Assembly (NCBI RefSeq): GCF_014649655.1
Contig: NZ_BMTL01000038.1
Location: 1 to 64,000, forward strand
Direction: 5' to 3'
Length of the DNA: 64,000 bases
Source: Streptomyces humidus
Lineage (GTDB): Bacteria; Actinomycetota; Actinomycetes; Streptomycetales; Streptomycetaceae
Part shown: positions 1 through 8,651 of the stretch, one piece after another
Numbering within the stretch: the stretch's first letter is position 1
Layout: each line of letters opens with the position of its first letter
Notes under the pieces: model-generated
What the model saw: only the letters and a program-made list of their open reading frames with translations
The model's database searches: none
What the model was told of the DNA's origin: nothing
Made by a program: the position numbers and the translations under genes

Positions 1-3000
1 CCTGATTCACCGCCGAACCCCGCACGACGGCCAGCACGCGGTGCCCGTTGCGCCGCGCATCCGACAACCGCTCCAACACCAGCACACCCACACCCTCGGA
101 CCAGCCCGTACCGTCCGCAGAGTCCGAGAACGCCTTGCACCGCCCATCCACCGACAGCCCCCGCTGCCGACTGAAATCGACGAACGCCTCGGGGGTGGCC
201 ATGACAGTGACACCGCCCGCGAGGGCCAGCGTGGACTCGCCCGACCGCAGCGACTGGCACGCCAGATGCAACGCCACCAGCGACGACGAACACGCCGTGT
301 CAACGGTCACCGCCGGACCCTCGAGACCCAGCGTGTAGGCAACCCGGCCCGACGCCACACTGCCCGCGGCAGCGGTGCTCAGATAGCCCTGGCGCTCCTG
401 GGGCACGGTGCTCGACCGGGCCGCGTAGTCGTGGTACATCAGTCCGGCGAAGACGCCGGTACGGGTGCCCTTCACGCCGGTCGGATCGATACCGGCCCGC
501 TCCAGCGCCTCCCACGAGGTCTCCAGCAGCAGGCGCTGCTGCGGATCCATCGCCAACGCCTCACGCGGCGAGATCCCGAAGAACTCCGCGTCGAACTCCG
601 CCGCATCGTGCAGGAAACCGCCCTGCCGGGTATAGCTCTTGCCGGGGGTGGCGGGCTCGGGGGAATAGAGGCCGTCGGTGTCCCAGCCACGGTCGTCGGG
701 GAACTCCGTGATGCCCTCGGCCTCGTCGAGGACGAGTTTCCACAGGTCCTCGGGCGAGGCGACACCGCCCGGGTAGCGGCAGGCCATGCCGACGACGGCG
801 ACCGGTTCGTCGCTGAGGCGGTCGGAGGTGATCTCCGGTCCGGCTTCGGCATGGTTGTGGACGAGCGCGATGATGTGGGCGGCTACGGCTTGCGGGGTGG
901 GGTGGTCGAAAGTGAGGGAGCTGGGCAGGGCCAGACCGGTGGCCCGGTTGAGCAGGTTACGGAACTCGACGGCGGCCCGGGAATCGAAGCCCAGGTCATG
1001 GAAGGCCAGCGCGGTGTCGAGTCCGGTCGGCGAGGTCCGGCCGAGGGCCTGGGCGAGGCTCTGGACGACGAGATCGCGCACGGCGGTGTCGAGTTCGCCG
1101 GTGCGAGCCTCGGCCAGGCGGGGTCCGGTCGGAGTGGCCGGGCTGGTGTCCACGGGGGTGTCGAACCAGTAGCGCTGCCGCTGGAAAGGGTAGGTCGGCA
1201 GGTCGAGCCCGGCCGGTAGGCGGATGCCGTCGGGCAGGAATGCTTCCCAGGCCACCGGGGTGCCGGCGGCATAGGCGGCAGCCAAGGAGCGGACGAAGCG
1301 CGGCAGGTCGCCCTCGTCGCGGCGGAGGCTCTCCACCGTGGCGCCCTCGGTTCCGGTGTCGTCGAGGACCTGTACCACTCCCAGGGCGAGGACGGGGTGC
1401 GGGCTGCACTCCACGAAGGTGGTGTGGCCCTGGGCGACGAGGTCACGTACGGCGGGTTCGAAGCGAACCGTCTGTCGCAGGTTGCGCACCCAGTAGTCGG
1501 CATCGAGGCCGGCGGTGTCGAGCGGTTCGCCGGTGATGGTGGAGTGAAACGGGATGTGTCCGGAGCGCGGGCGCACCGGGGCCAGCTCGGCCAGCAGGTC
1601 GTCCCTCAGCTCGTCCATCTGCGCGGTGTGGGAGGCGTAGTCGATGGGGACGATCCGGGCTCGGATACCGCGTTCGGCGCACTGGTCACGCAGGGCGTGG
1701 AGGGCGTCGAGGTCGCCGGCGACAACGGTGGAGGCCGGGCCGTTGAGGGCGGCCAGGGAGAGGGCGCCCTGCCACGGCTCGATCAGTTCGGCGGCGTCGG
1801 CGGCGGGCAGCAGCACCGACAGCATGCCCCCGCGTCCGAAGGCGCGGCGCAGGATCTGGGAGCGCAGGGCCACGATGCGCGCGCCGTCGGTGAGAGAGAG
1901 GGCACCGGCCACGCAGGCGGCGGCGATCTCGCCCTGCGAGTGTCCGACGACGGCGTCGGGGGTGACGCCGTACGACTTCCAGAGAGCCGCCAGGGAAACC
2001 ATCACAGCCCACAGGACGGGCTGAATGACGTCGTCACGGGCCAAGTACTCCTCGGCCTGGGTTCCGGTGGAGCGCAGGACCTCGGTGAGTGACCAATCGA
2101 CGAACTCGCTCAGCGCTTCCTCGCAGGCCGCGATGGAGTGGGCGAACACCGGCGCGGAGTCGAGGAGTTCCACACCCATACCGATCCACTGGGCTCCCTG
2201 TCCGGGGAAGACGAACACGGTGCCTCCGCCGTGAGCGGGGGTCACGGTCGACTCGGCGCGCGCGGCGACCTCGGAGAGTGAGGCCATGAGTTCGCCTGTG
2301 TCGTGGCCGAAGGCGACGGCCCGGTACTCGAACGTGGAGCGGGTGGTCAGCAGAGCGTGCGCCACCTCTGCGGGCGCGTAGGTCTCGGCCGACGCCCGAA
2401 GTCGCTCAGCCTGCTCCCGCAGGGCGGCGGGGGTACGAGCGGAGAGCACCCAAGGCAGAAAGGTCCCGTCGGTGGCAGGGACATCGGTGACGGTCGGCTC
2501 GCCAGGTGCCTCGGCGAGCACGACGTGGCAGTTGGTACCGCCCATACCGAACGAGCTGACACCGGCGACGAGTTCACGGTCCGGGTCCGGCCAGTCGGTC
2601 AGCCGTGTCTGTACCCGCAGGTTCCACTCCTCCAGAGGGATCTCCGGGTTGGCGCGGTTGAAGTTAAGGCTGGCGGGCAGCTTGCGGTGCCGCAGGGCCA
2701 GAGCCGTCTTGATGAACCCGACGACACCGGCGCCACCTTCGAGGTGGCCGACGTTCGTCTTCACCGAGCCGACCCGCAGAGGCGCCACCGGATCCCGCCC
2801 GGCTCCGAGGACGTCGTACAGGGCCCGGGCCTCGACGGGGTCACCGACGCGGGTGCCGGTGCCATGCAGTTCGACGTACTGCACGCCGTGCGGGTCGACG
2901 TCGGCACGCGTGTACGCGGCACGCAGCACCTCCCGCTGTCCGTCGACGCTGGGTACGGCGAGGGCGTCGGAGCGCCCGTCGTTGTTGACCGCGCTGCCGC

Positions 3001-3793
3001 GCACCACGCAGTAGATCCGGTCACCGTCGGCGAGGGCTCGGTCGAGGGACTTCAGGACGACGAAACCGCCGCCCTCTCCTCGCACGTACCCGTTGGCACG
3101 CTCGTCGAAGGTGTGGCAACGGCCGTCGGGCGAGAGGGCTCCGAACTCGTCGATGCGGGCCGTTGTCTCCTCGCTGAGCATCAGGTTGACCCCACCGGCG
3201 AGAGCGAGATCGCAGTCACCGGTCAGCAGGGCACGCACGGCGAGGTGGACGGCGACCAGGGACGACGACTGGGCACTGTCCACGATCATGCTGGGGCCGC
3301 GCAGTCCGAGCAGGTGGGAGAGACGGTTGGCAATCAGGCTGCGCTGACCTCCGGCGTACCCGAACTGGTTGGGTTCGGTACCGGTCGCGCGTGCCTGGAG
3401 GCGTGCGTAGTCGTCCGCGATGGCGCCCACGAACACGCCAGTGGGCGTGCCGCTGAGCTGGGCGATCACGCTTCGGGCGTCTTCCAGGGCCTCCCAGCCG
3501 AGTTCCAGCATCAGCCGCTGCTGGGGGTCCATCGCGGCCGCTTCGCGTGGGCTGATGTCGAAGAAGGCGGGGTCGAAGCCGTCGACGCAGTCGAGGAAGC
3601 CGCCACGCCAGTCACGTTCTCCCGACGTGGTCTGGCCGACGTCGGACCAACGGCCCTCCGGTATGGCGGTCACGGCGTCACGGCCGTCGGCCAGCAACTG
3701 CCAGAAGGAGCTGATACCAGGCGCCTGGGGCAGCCGACACGAAAGGCCGACGACCGCCACGGGTCCTTCGAACGCAACAGGGCGCGTGCTCAT
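1..3793 (-). CDS. Type I modular polyketide synthase, loading module KSQ-AT-ACP plus start of module 1 (partial)
   Basis: First gene product of a modular PKS; the reading frame is open to the left window edge (at least 1264 residues, C-terminus missing). Domain order: ketosynthase-like domain (about residues 10-430) whose active site reads DSAQSSSL near residue 173, so the catalytic Cys is Gln (a KSQ decarboxylase); acyltransferase (about 520-820) with GHSQG near 615 and YASH near 716, the signature associated with methylmalonyl-CoA; ACP with LGFDS near 934; then a second KS from about 995 with a normal DTACSSSL near 1163. By family knowledge, KSQ-AT(methylmalonyl) loading modules decarboxylate the loaded extender and supply a propionyl starter. 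The ATG at 3793 is preceded by GGAGAA. It lies 21 bp after the MpaB-like gene, so the two are probably cotranscribed. The starter prediction is inference from motifs. Confidence 0.95.
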   Translation of the reverse strand, partial: MSTRPVAFEGPVAVVGLSCRLPQAPGISSFWQLLADGRDAVTAIPEGRWSDVGQTTSGERDWRGGFLDCVDGFDPAFFDISPREAAAMDPQQRLMLELGWEALEDARSVIAQLSGTPTGVFVGAIADDYARLQARATGTEPNQFGYAGGQRSLIANRLSHLLGLRGPSMIVDSAQSSSLVAVHLAVRALLTGDCDLALAGGVNLMLSEETTARIDEFGALSPDGRCHTFDERANGYVRGEGGGFVVLKSLDRALADGDRIYCVVRGSAVNNDGRSDALAVPSVDGQREVLRAAYTRADVDPHGVQYVELHGTGTRVGDPVEARALYDVLGAGRDPVAPLRVGSVKTNVGHLEGGAGVVGFIKTALALRHRKLPASLNFNRANPEIPLEEWNLRVQTRLTDWPDPDRELVAGVSSFGMGGTNCHVVLAEAPGEPTVTDVPATDGTFLPWVLSARTPAALREQAERLRASAETYAPAEVAHALLTTRSTFEYRAVAFGHDTGELMASLSEVAARAESTVTPAHGGGTVFVFPGQGAQWIGMGVELLDSAPVFAHSIAACEEALSEFVDWSLTEVLRSTGTQAEEYLARDDVIQPVLWAVMVSLAALWKSYGVTPDAVVGHSQGEIAAACVAGALSLTDGARIVALRSQILRRAFGRGGMLSVLLPAADAAELIEPWQGALSLAALNGPASTVVAGDLDALHALRDQCAERGIRARIVPIDYASHTAQMDELRDDLLAELAPVRPRSGHIPFHSTITGEPLDTAGLDADYWVRNLRQTVRFEPAVRDLVAQGHTTFVECSPHPVLALGVVQVLDDTGTEGATVESLRRDEGDLPRFVRSLAAAYAAGTPVAWEAFLPDGIRLPAGLDLPTYPFQRQRYWFDTPVDTSPATPTGPRLAEARTGELDTAVRDLVVQSLAQALGRTSPTGLDTALAFHDLGFDSRAAVEFRNLLNRATGLALPSSLTFDHPTPQAVAAHIIALVHNHAEAGPEITSDRLSDEPVAVVGMACRYPGGVASPEDLWKLVLDEAEGITEFPDDRGWDTDGLYSPEPATPGKSYTRQGGFLHDAAEFDAEFFGISPREALAMDPQQRLLLETSWEALERAGIDPTGVKGTRTGVFAGLMYHDYAARSSTVPQERQGYLSTAAAGSVASGRVAYTLGLEGPAVTVDTACSSSLVALHLACQSLRSGESTLALAGGVTVMATPEAFVDFSRQRGLSVDGRCKAFSDSADGTGWSEGVGVLVLERLSDARRNGHRVLAVVRGSAVNQ

Positions 3794-3814
3794 GGATGTT
3801 CTCCGGTGGTCGTT

Positions 3815-4675
3815 TCAGCCTGCGTCGACAAGCCCCTGAACGGGATCGAGCAGATAGCCGTTGGGGAAGATGAAGCGCCGACTGTGGCCGGGCGTGAACG
3901 AGTACGACTTGCGGGGCGGGAGTACCCAGCGCACGGCCGCGGCGTGCACCGTGAACACCGTGGAGACCAGCGCTCTGGCCCACCAGGAGGGGCGCGGCAC
4001 TTGGACAGCCGCGCGCAGTCGGTCGTTGAAGAGGGTGTGTATCGCCTGCCGTACGACGGGCCGCAGCGGCTTCGGAGGACGCTTGAGCAGGCCACCGATG
4101 TTCGCCTCATAGACCTTGCGCACCGGCGGGGTGGGCTGGAGGTAGCGCTCCTCGTACTCGTCGTACCACTGGAGGAACTCATCGAGGGTGGTCATCCGCT
4201 CGACGTCGACACCGAGACGGCGCCCGTACTCCTTGTTGAACAGGAACATCGCCTGACGCTCGGGGTCGCTCAATTCCCGCCAGCCGTACCGGTCGACGAG
4301 GCGGAGGGACTCCACGAAGAACGTGCCCAGCGTGTACAGGTAGTCGTCCTGGTGGATGCTGTAGTGGCTGTGGGACTGATTGGTGAGGTTGATGGCGGTC
4401 TTCCCGCGGGGGTGGTCGAAGCCGTGGTAGAGAACCTCGTAGTAGAGGATTCCGGTGGTGGCGGCCCGGCGGGCGGGATTCTTCAGAATGTGTCCGGTGT
4501 GCGCGAGAAGACCAGCGACGCGCCGGGCGGCGAACGTCTTGAAGAATCCGGTGAGAGTACCGAGTGCGATCAACTCCGGAAACTCCAGCATGGCCGTCTT
4601 GCGATAGATCTCGATGTACTCCACCTCCGGATTCATCTTTTCGATTTCCCGCAGCACTGCATGGCGTCTGCGCAC
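3815..4675 (-). CDS. Oxygenase MpaB family (DUF2236) protein
   Basis: 286 residues, GTG start with a GGGAGAAG Shine-Dalgarno just upstream. The sequence resembles the DUF2236 / rubber-oxygenase-like MpaB family: an N-terminal segment with Arg and His residues, a central DDYLYTLGTFFVES stretch followed by LSDPERQAMFLFNKEYGRRLGV, and a basic C-terminus. Family members are haem or metal oxygenases; fungal MpaB cleaves a prenyl chain in mycophenolate biosynthesis and bacterial relatives cleave polyisoprene. The gene sits between a KAS III gene and the first PKS gene in one minus-strand operon, so it probably tailors or cleaves the polyketide or a precursor. I cannot tell the substrate. No signal peptide is evident. 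Confidence 0.7.
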   Translation of the reverse strand: MRRRHAVLREIEKMNPEVEYIEIYRKTAMLEFPELIALGTLTGFFKTFAARRVAGLLAHTGHILKNPARRAATTGILYYEVLYHGFDHPRGKTAINLTNQSHSHYSIHQDDYLYTLGTFFVESLRLVDRYGWRELSDPERQAMFLFNKEYGRRLGVDVERMTTLDEFLQWYDEYEERYLQPTPPVRKVYEANIGGLLKRPPKPLRPVVRQAIHTLFNDRLRAAVQVPRPSWWARALVSTVFTVHAAAVRWVLPPRKSYSFTPGHSRRFIFPNGYLLDPVQGLVDAG

Positions 4676-4796
4676 GACTTCTCCCGCCCGGAAATATGAC
4701 TGCTTCGAAAAATCCTCAAGTATCAGGAAAACTGTAAGGCGACGCCACTGCGGCCGGCACCCCTATTCGACCCCGAAAACCCCTGGAATTCCCCCG

Positions 4797-5816
4797 TCAA
4801 ATAGGTCCTGTCGACTCAGCGCGTGGGGCCCACCAGCGCAGCATGGCCATGCCCATGGCCATACCACCGCCGAACCCCGCCAGCAGCACCAGGTCACCGT
4901 CGGCGAGCGCGCCGGACCTGTTGGCCTCGTCAAGTGTGATCGGCACGGAGGCACTACCGACGTTGCCGAACTTGTGCAGCGTGCGGTGGGTGTGCGCGTG
5001 CCCGATACCGGCTTGTTCCACGAGGTCGTCGAGCATGACGCCGTTGGCCTGATGGGGCACGAAGTGACCGATGTCCTCGGTGCGCAGCCCGTGCCGACGC
5101 ACGTGGTCACGCAGGGCGTCAGGAACCCGGTCGGCCACGTAGTCACGGACTCCGCGGCCGTCCATACGGAAGAAGTGGCCGCCCCGCTCGACCGTCTCCC
5201 TCGACGCGGGGTGCCGACTGCCACCGGCCTGAACCCGTATCAGGCCGTGCGCCGAGCCCTCGCTGATCAGGTCGACGCCGACCAGGCCGTACGGCTGGGG
5301 CTGCACGCCGACCAGGGCGGCGCCGGCACCGTCGGCGAAAAGGATCGCGGTCCGCCGGTCGGTGAAGTCGAGAATGCGGGAGTAGACATCCGCGCCGATG
5401 ACCAGGGCGAGCGCGGAGGGGTCGACGTGCACCAGGGCGTGGGCAACTGCGAGGGCGTAGACGAAGCCGCTGCACACGACGTTCATGTCGAAGCAGGCTG
5501 CCCGGTCCGCGCCGAGGGTGTGCTGCACCAGATAGGAAGTGGGGGGTTGAGGGTGGTCGCCGGTAGACGTGGAGACGATCAGATATCTCACCGCGTCGGC
5601 TTCGACCCCCGCCTGTTCCAGGGCGCGAGCCGCAGCGCGGGCAGCAAGGTCGGAGGCCGCCTCATGTGGGGCCGCGTAGCGGCGCGAGCGAATTCGCGTC
5701 TTCCGTTCGATCCACTCGGGGGTGACGCCCACCAATTCCGCGATCTCCTCATTACTCACCTCCCGCTCGGGCAGATAGGAACCGGTCGCCAGAATCCCGA
5801 CATTAGGCAGACTCAC
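4797..5816 (-). CDS. 3-oxoacyl-ACP synthase III (FabH-like, KAS III)
   Basis: 339 residues, GTG start behind a strong GGGGGAGG site. The Cys-His-Asn triad of thiolase-fold KAS III enzymes is present: Cys in NVVCSGF (about residue 115), His in HQAN (about 255) and Asn in GNVGSASVPI (about 284). Such enzymes condense an acyl-CoA with malonyl-ACP, or in secondary metabolism transfer acyl groups or act as starter-unit or ester-forming enzymes. It is the first gene of the minus-strand operon leading into the PKS. Because the PKS has its own KSQ loading module, a starter-unit role is not required; precursor synthesis or acyl transfer to the product are alternatives. Confidence 0.9.
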   Translation of the reverse strand: MSLPNVGILATGSYLPEREVSNEEIAELVGVTPEWIERKTRIRSRRYAAPHEAASDLAARAAARALEQAGVEADAVRYLIVSTSTGDHPQPPTSYLVQHTLGADRAACFDMNVVCSGFVYALAVAHALVHVDPSALALVIGADVYSRILDFTDRRTAILFADGAGAALVGVQPQPYGLVGVDLISEGSAHGLIRVQAGGSRHPASRETVERGGHFFRMDGRGVRDYVADRVPDALRDHVRRHGLRTEDIGHFVPHQANGVMLDDLVEQAGIGHAHTHRTLHKFGNVGSASVPITLDEANRSGALADGDLVLLAGFGGGMAMGMAMLRWWAPRAESTGPI

Positions 5817-6361
5817 GACCGCCTCCCCCGTTCCGTCACTCCGTTCTCAACACACCGCCGAACGGCGTTCGCGAGCATCCCCATCGCCCTTCCCCATACG
5901 GAATCGAGGCTCTGTCTTGCCACTCGCCAACGTACGACGCGTCCTACTCCCCGGACACCCCTAAGCGGCCCCATTCACCCCCACTGCTCCGACGGCGCCC
6001 CCTGCGAAACACCGGAGACGTCACACACGGGAAACACAGATGCAGCGCGGCCGTTCTCATCCTGCAATGCTGGGCCGCTATGAGCACTGGGCTCAGAGGA
6101 AGGAGGCTCTTTCATAGGGACGCTTCCCCTGACAGAAGCCGCCTTGCGCGGCGACCACAGCCGCCAGGACCCTGATTTCAACCACGGCACGCGGGGCGAG
6201 GACGCCCCGCTCTCAGGGACGGGAACGCCACGCCTCACATGACCGCCTTCGCCAGGAACCAGTGGTTCTCAGCAGGAGCGGTCAGCGAGACGCCCTCACC
6301 AGTGATCACTTCCAGTGTCTGCTGCAGGGCGCACCATCGGTGCAGCCAGAGCGGGTCAACA
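5817..6361. other. Intergenic region between the PKS operon and the first IS element
   Basis: About 545 bp upstream of the KAS III gene. It should contain the promoter of the minus-strand PKS operon, but I could not pick a convincing -10/-35 pair. Short reading frames on the minus strand (5975-6238 and 6235-6423) have no recognisable domain, and the second crosses the IS boundary; I do not call them genes. Confidence 0.4.
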
Positions 6362-6372
6362 AGAGGGCGTTT
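6362..6372 (+). repeat. Left terminal inverted repeat of first IS
   Basis: AGAGGGCGTTT, matching the complement of 7453-7463 over 11 of 11 bases. Confidence 0.75.
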
Positions 6373-6586
6373 ATGCAGGTCAAGGCTGCTATGCGGGCTT
6401 TCATGAGCGCCCCACTTCGACATTATTTGCCTTGTGTGTGCTGAATATCCCAGGAGCGGACGTGAGCCCGGGTGCCCGTCTCATCCGCTTCTGCGCCCGG
6501 AAACCCGTCTGACGTGGAGACGCGGCAGAATCTCCCGCTCTTCTGCGGAGCAGAGCCTTCCGCCTCGTTCGTGATCACGCTGTGCC

Positions 6587-7426
6587 GTGAGTGAGCGCAA
6601 GCCGTACCCCAGCGACCTGTCCGACCCCCGATGGGCCCTGATCGAGCCGACGTTGACGGCCTGGCGGAACGCCCGGCTCGAACGCCGACCCACCGGAAAG
6701 CCGGCCCAAGTCGACTTACGTGACGTGTTCAACGCAATCCTCTACCTCAACCGCACCGGAATCCCCTGGAAATACCTCCCGCACGACTTCCCCGGCCATG
6801 GCACCGTCTACTTCTACTACGCCGCCTGGCGCGACGAGGGAATCTTCGCCCAGCTCAACTACGACCTCACCGCGCTCGCCCGCGTGAAGGAAGGCCGCAA
6901 GCCCGAGCCGACCGCCTCCGTCATCGACACCCAGAGCGTCAAGACCTCCACCAACGTGCCTCTGGCCAGCCAGGGAACCGATGCCGCGAAGAAGATCGTC
7001 GGCAGGAAACGGGGGATCCTGACCGACACGATCGGCCTCATCCTCGCCGTGACCGTCGCCAGCGCCGGCCTCTCCGAGAACGCCATGGGAATACGCCTCC
7101 TCGACCAAGCGAAACAGACCTACCCGACCATCGCGAAAAGCTGGGTCGACACCGGCTTCAAGAACGCAGTCGTCGAGCACGGCGCCACCCTCGGAATCGA
7201 CGTCGAGGTCGTCAACAGAAACCCCGAGAAGCGCGGCTTTCATGTCGTGAAAAGGCGCTGGGTGGTAGAGCGCAGCATCGGATGGATCATCATGCACCGT
7301 CGCCTCGCCCGCGACTACGAGACCCTTCCCGCCAGCTCTGAGGCCATGATCCACGTCGCCTCGATCGACAACCTCGCCAAGCGCATAACGGACGAGGCCA
7401 CCCCGACCTGGCGAGGAACTTACTAG
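6587..7426 (+). CDS. IS5-family DDE transposase
   Basis: 279 residues, GTG start. It opens with the N-terminal insertion element domain (KPYPSDLSDPRWALIEP) and continues into a DDE domain with the first Asp in VIDTQSVKT, the second in VDTGFKN and the Glu in RWVVERSIGW. Full length and without frameshift, so the element may be active. It is related to, but clearly different from, the frameshifted transposase of the IS at 17725-19081. Confidence 0.93.
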   Translation: MSERKPYPSDLSDPRWALIEPTLTAWRNARLERRPTGKPAQVDLRDVFNAILYLNRTGIPWKYLPHDFPGHGTVYFYYAAWRDEGIFAQLNYDLTALARVKEGRKPEPTASVIDTQSVKTSTNVPLASQGTDAAKKIVGRKRGILTDTIGLILAVTVASAGLSENAMGIRLLDQAKQTYPTIAKSWVDTGFKNAVVEHGATLGIDVEVVNRNPEKRGFHVVKRRWVVERSIGWIIMHRRLARDYETLPASSEAMIHVASIDNLAKRITDEATPTWRGTY

Positions 7427-7452
7427 GAGATAAGGGGCAATCTTCCTAGATC

Positions 7453-7463
7453 AAACGCCCTCT
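7453..7463 (-). repeat. Right terminal inverted repeat of first IS
   Basis: Complement of AGAGGGCGTTT; see the element at 6362-7463. Confidence 0.75.
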
Positions 7464-7657
7464 GAGAGGAGCATCCGATCAACTCCTGCTGGGCGGTATC
7501 GCCCTCCAGCACCACTCCTCGGACACCCGCGCCGAGCAGCTCTCGCTCCTGGGGAGCCGATAGCGATTCGACTGCCTGCGCACGCTGTAAGCACACAGCG
7601 GGCGATCCGTCGCGCGCCGAACGGTAAGGTGCCGTCGGTGGACGGCCTCGTTCCGCG

Positions 7658-7674
7658 GTTCCGGCGGCCGGAAC
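7658..7674. promoter_or_regulatory. GTTCC-N7-GGAAC operator copy (MDR gene)
   Basis: GTTCCGGCGGCCGGAAC, a perfect 8+1+8 palindrome. It ends 43 bp before the ATG of the zinc-type dehydrogenase pseudogene. Same 17-bp motif as at nine other places in the island; proposed IclR-type operator. Confidence 0.7.
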
Positions 7675-7716
7675 CGGCGCTCGATGACCCACGGTCTGCT
7701 GAATAGCGTCGCCACC

Positions 7717-8635
7717 ATGCGAGCAGCTCTCATTGCGCAAGCCGGAGAAATCCCAGCACTGCGAGAGGTCCACGAGCCCGGTCCGGTCCAGGGCGGGACA
7801 CTCGTCACGGTCACAGCCACCGGGGTCAACCCCCACGATCTGGTGGTCGTCGCAGGAGTCAACCAGCCCCGCCGGTGCCCTACGTGCCGGGCTCCGAGGG
7901 GGTCGGCGCCCTCAAGGACGGAACGCGTGTCCACTTCGGGGCGACCTGTACACCGAACGGTCGTTCGCCGAGCGGGCGGTGGCCCCGGCCGCGTCGGTCC
8001 AGCCGATCCCGGCCGAGCTCTCCGCCGGTGCCGCGCCGGCCATCGGTGTGGCGGGCATCTCCTCCTGGCTCTCCCTGACTTGGAAAACGAACCTCCAGGA
8101 GGGCGAGCGGGTGCTGGTGCTCGGGGCCACGGGCAGCGTCCGACAGACCGTGGTACAGGCGGCGAAGGTACTCGGCGCCGGCCGCCTGGTCGCTGCGGGC
8201 CGCAACGCGGCGGTGCTCGACATGCTCAAGAACCGGGGTGCGGACGAGGTGGTGCGTCTCGACGGCGACCACCAGGCCGCGCTCCGCGAGGCGAGCCAGG
8301 GCGGGTTCGACCTGGTGGTGGACATGCTGTACAGCGCCCCGATGGTCGCGACCCTGCCGACGATCCGCCCCGGCGGCCGACTGGTGAACGTCGGGATGCG
8401 CGCGGGCCGCAACGTCGAGGTGTCCGGCACCGTCCTCAAGGGACGGGACCTGCTCACCTACGCCGCCAACCTGCCCTCCGCGGAACTCCGCCAGGAGGCC
8501 TACGCCCGGCTCGCCGAGCACGTCGTTGCCAGCGACATCACGCCCGAGTTCGAGCATCTGCCCCTGGAGCAGGTCGCCGAGGCGTGGAAGCGCCAGGGCA
8601 CGAGCCCGAACACCAAGCTGGTCCTCGTGCCGTGA
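7717..8635 (+). pseudogene. Medium-chain alcohol dehydrogenase / quinone oxidoreductase, two frameshifts
   Basis: Reads as an NADPH:quinone-oxidoreductase-like MDR protein only if three frames are joined. The N-terminus (MRAALIAQAGEIPALREV) runs from 7717 to about 7870; the PYVPGSEGVG segment is in a second frame; from about 7940 (LYTERSFAERAV) the cofactor domain continues in a third frame to 8635. Each step fits the loss of one base. The Rossmann motif is GATGSVRQT, where relatives have GSVGQ. No alternative protein explains the region. Sequencing error is possible, but two independent shifts favour a decayed gene. It still has an intact operator copy 43 bp upstream. Confidence 0.8.
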
Positions 8636-8651
8636 ACACCGACTGGGGTTG

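Larger units (their letters stand above)
6362..7463 (+). mobile_element. IS5-family insertion sequence
   Basis: About 1.1 kb element carrying one full-length transposase. The ends are an 11-bp perfect inverted repeat, AGAGGGCGTTT at 6362-6372 and its complement at 7453-7463. I see no target-site duplication next to either end, so the flanks may have been rearranged after insertion. It lies exactly between the PKS region and the aromatic island. Confidence 0.8.

Noticed and set aside
2303..4699. Very long plus-strand open frame (798 codons)
   Set aside because: It is antisense to the PKS and MpaB genes; the translation is Val/Gly/Arg-rich with no domain, a typical high-GC shadow.
5975..6423. 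Two short minus-strand frames upstream of the first IS
   Set aside because: No recognisable domain, no ribosome site, and one crosses the IS end.
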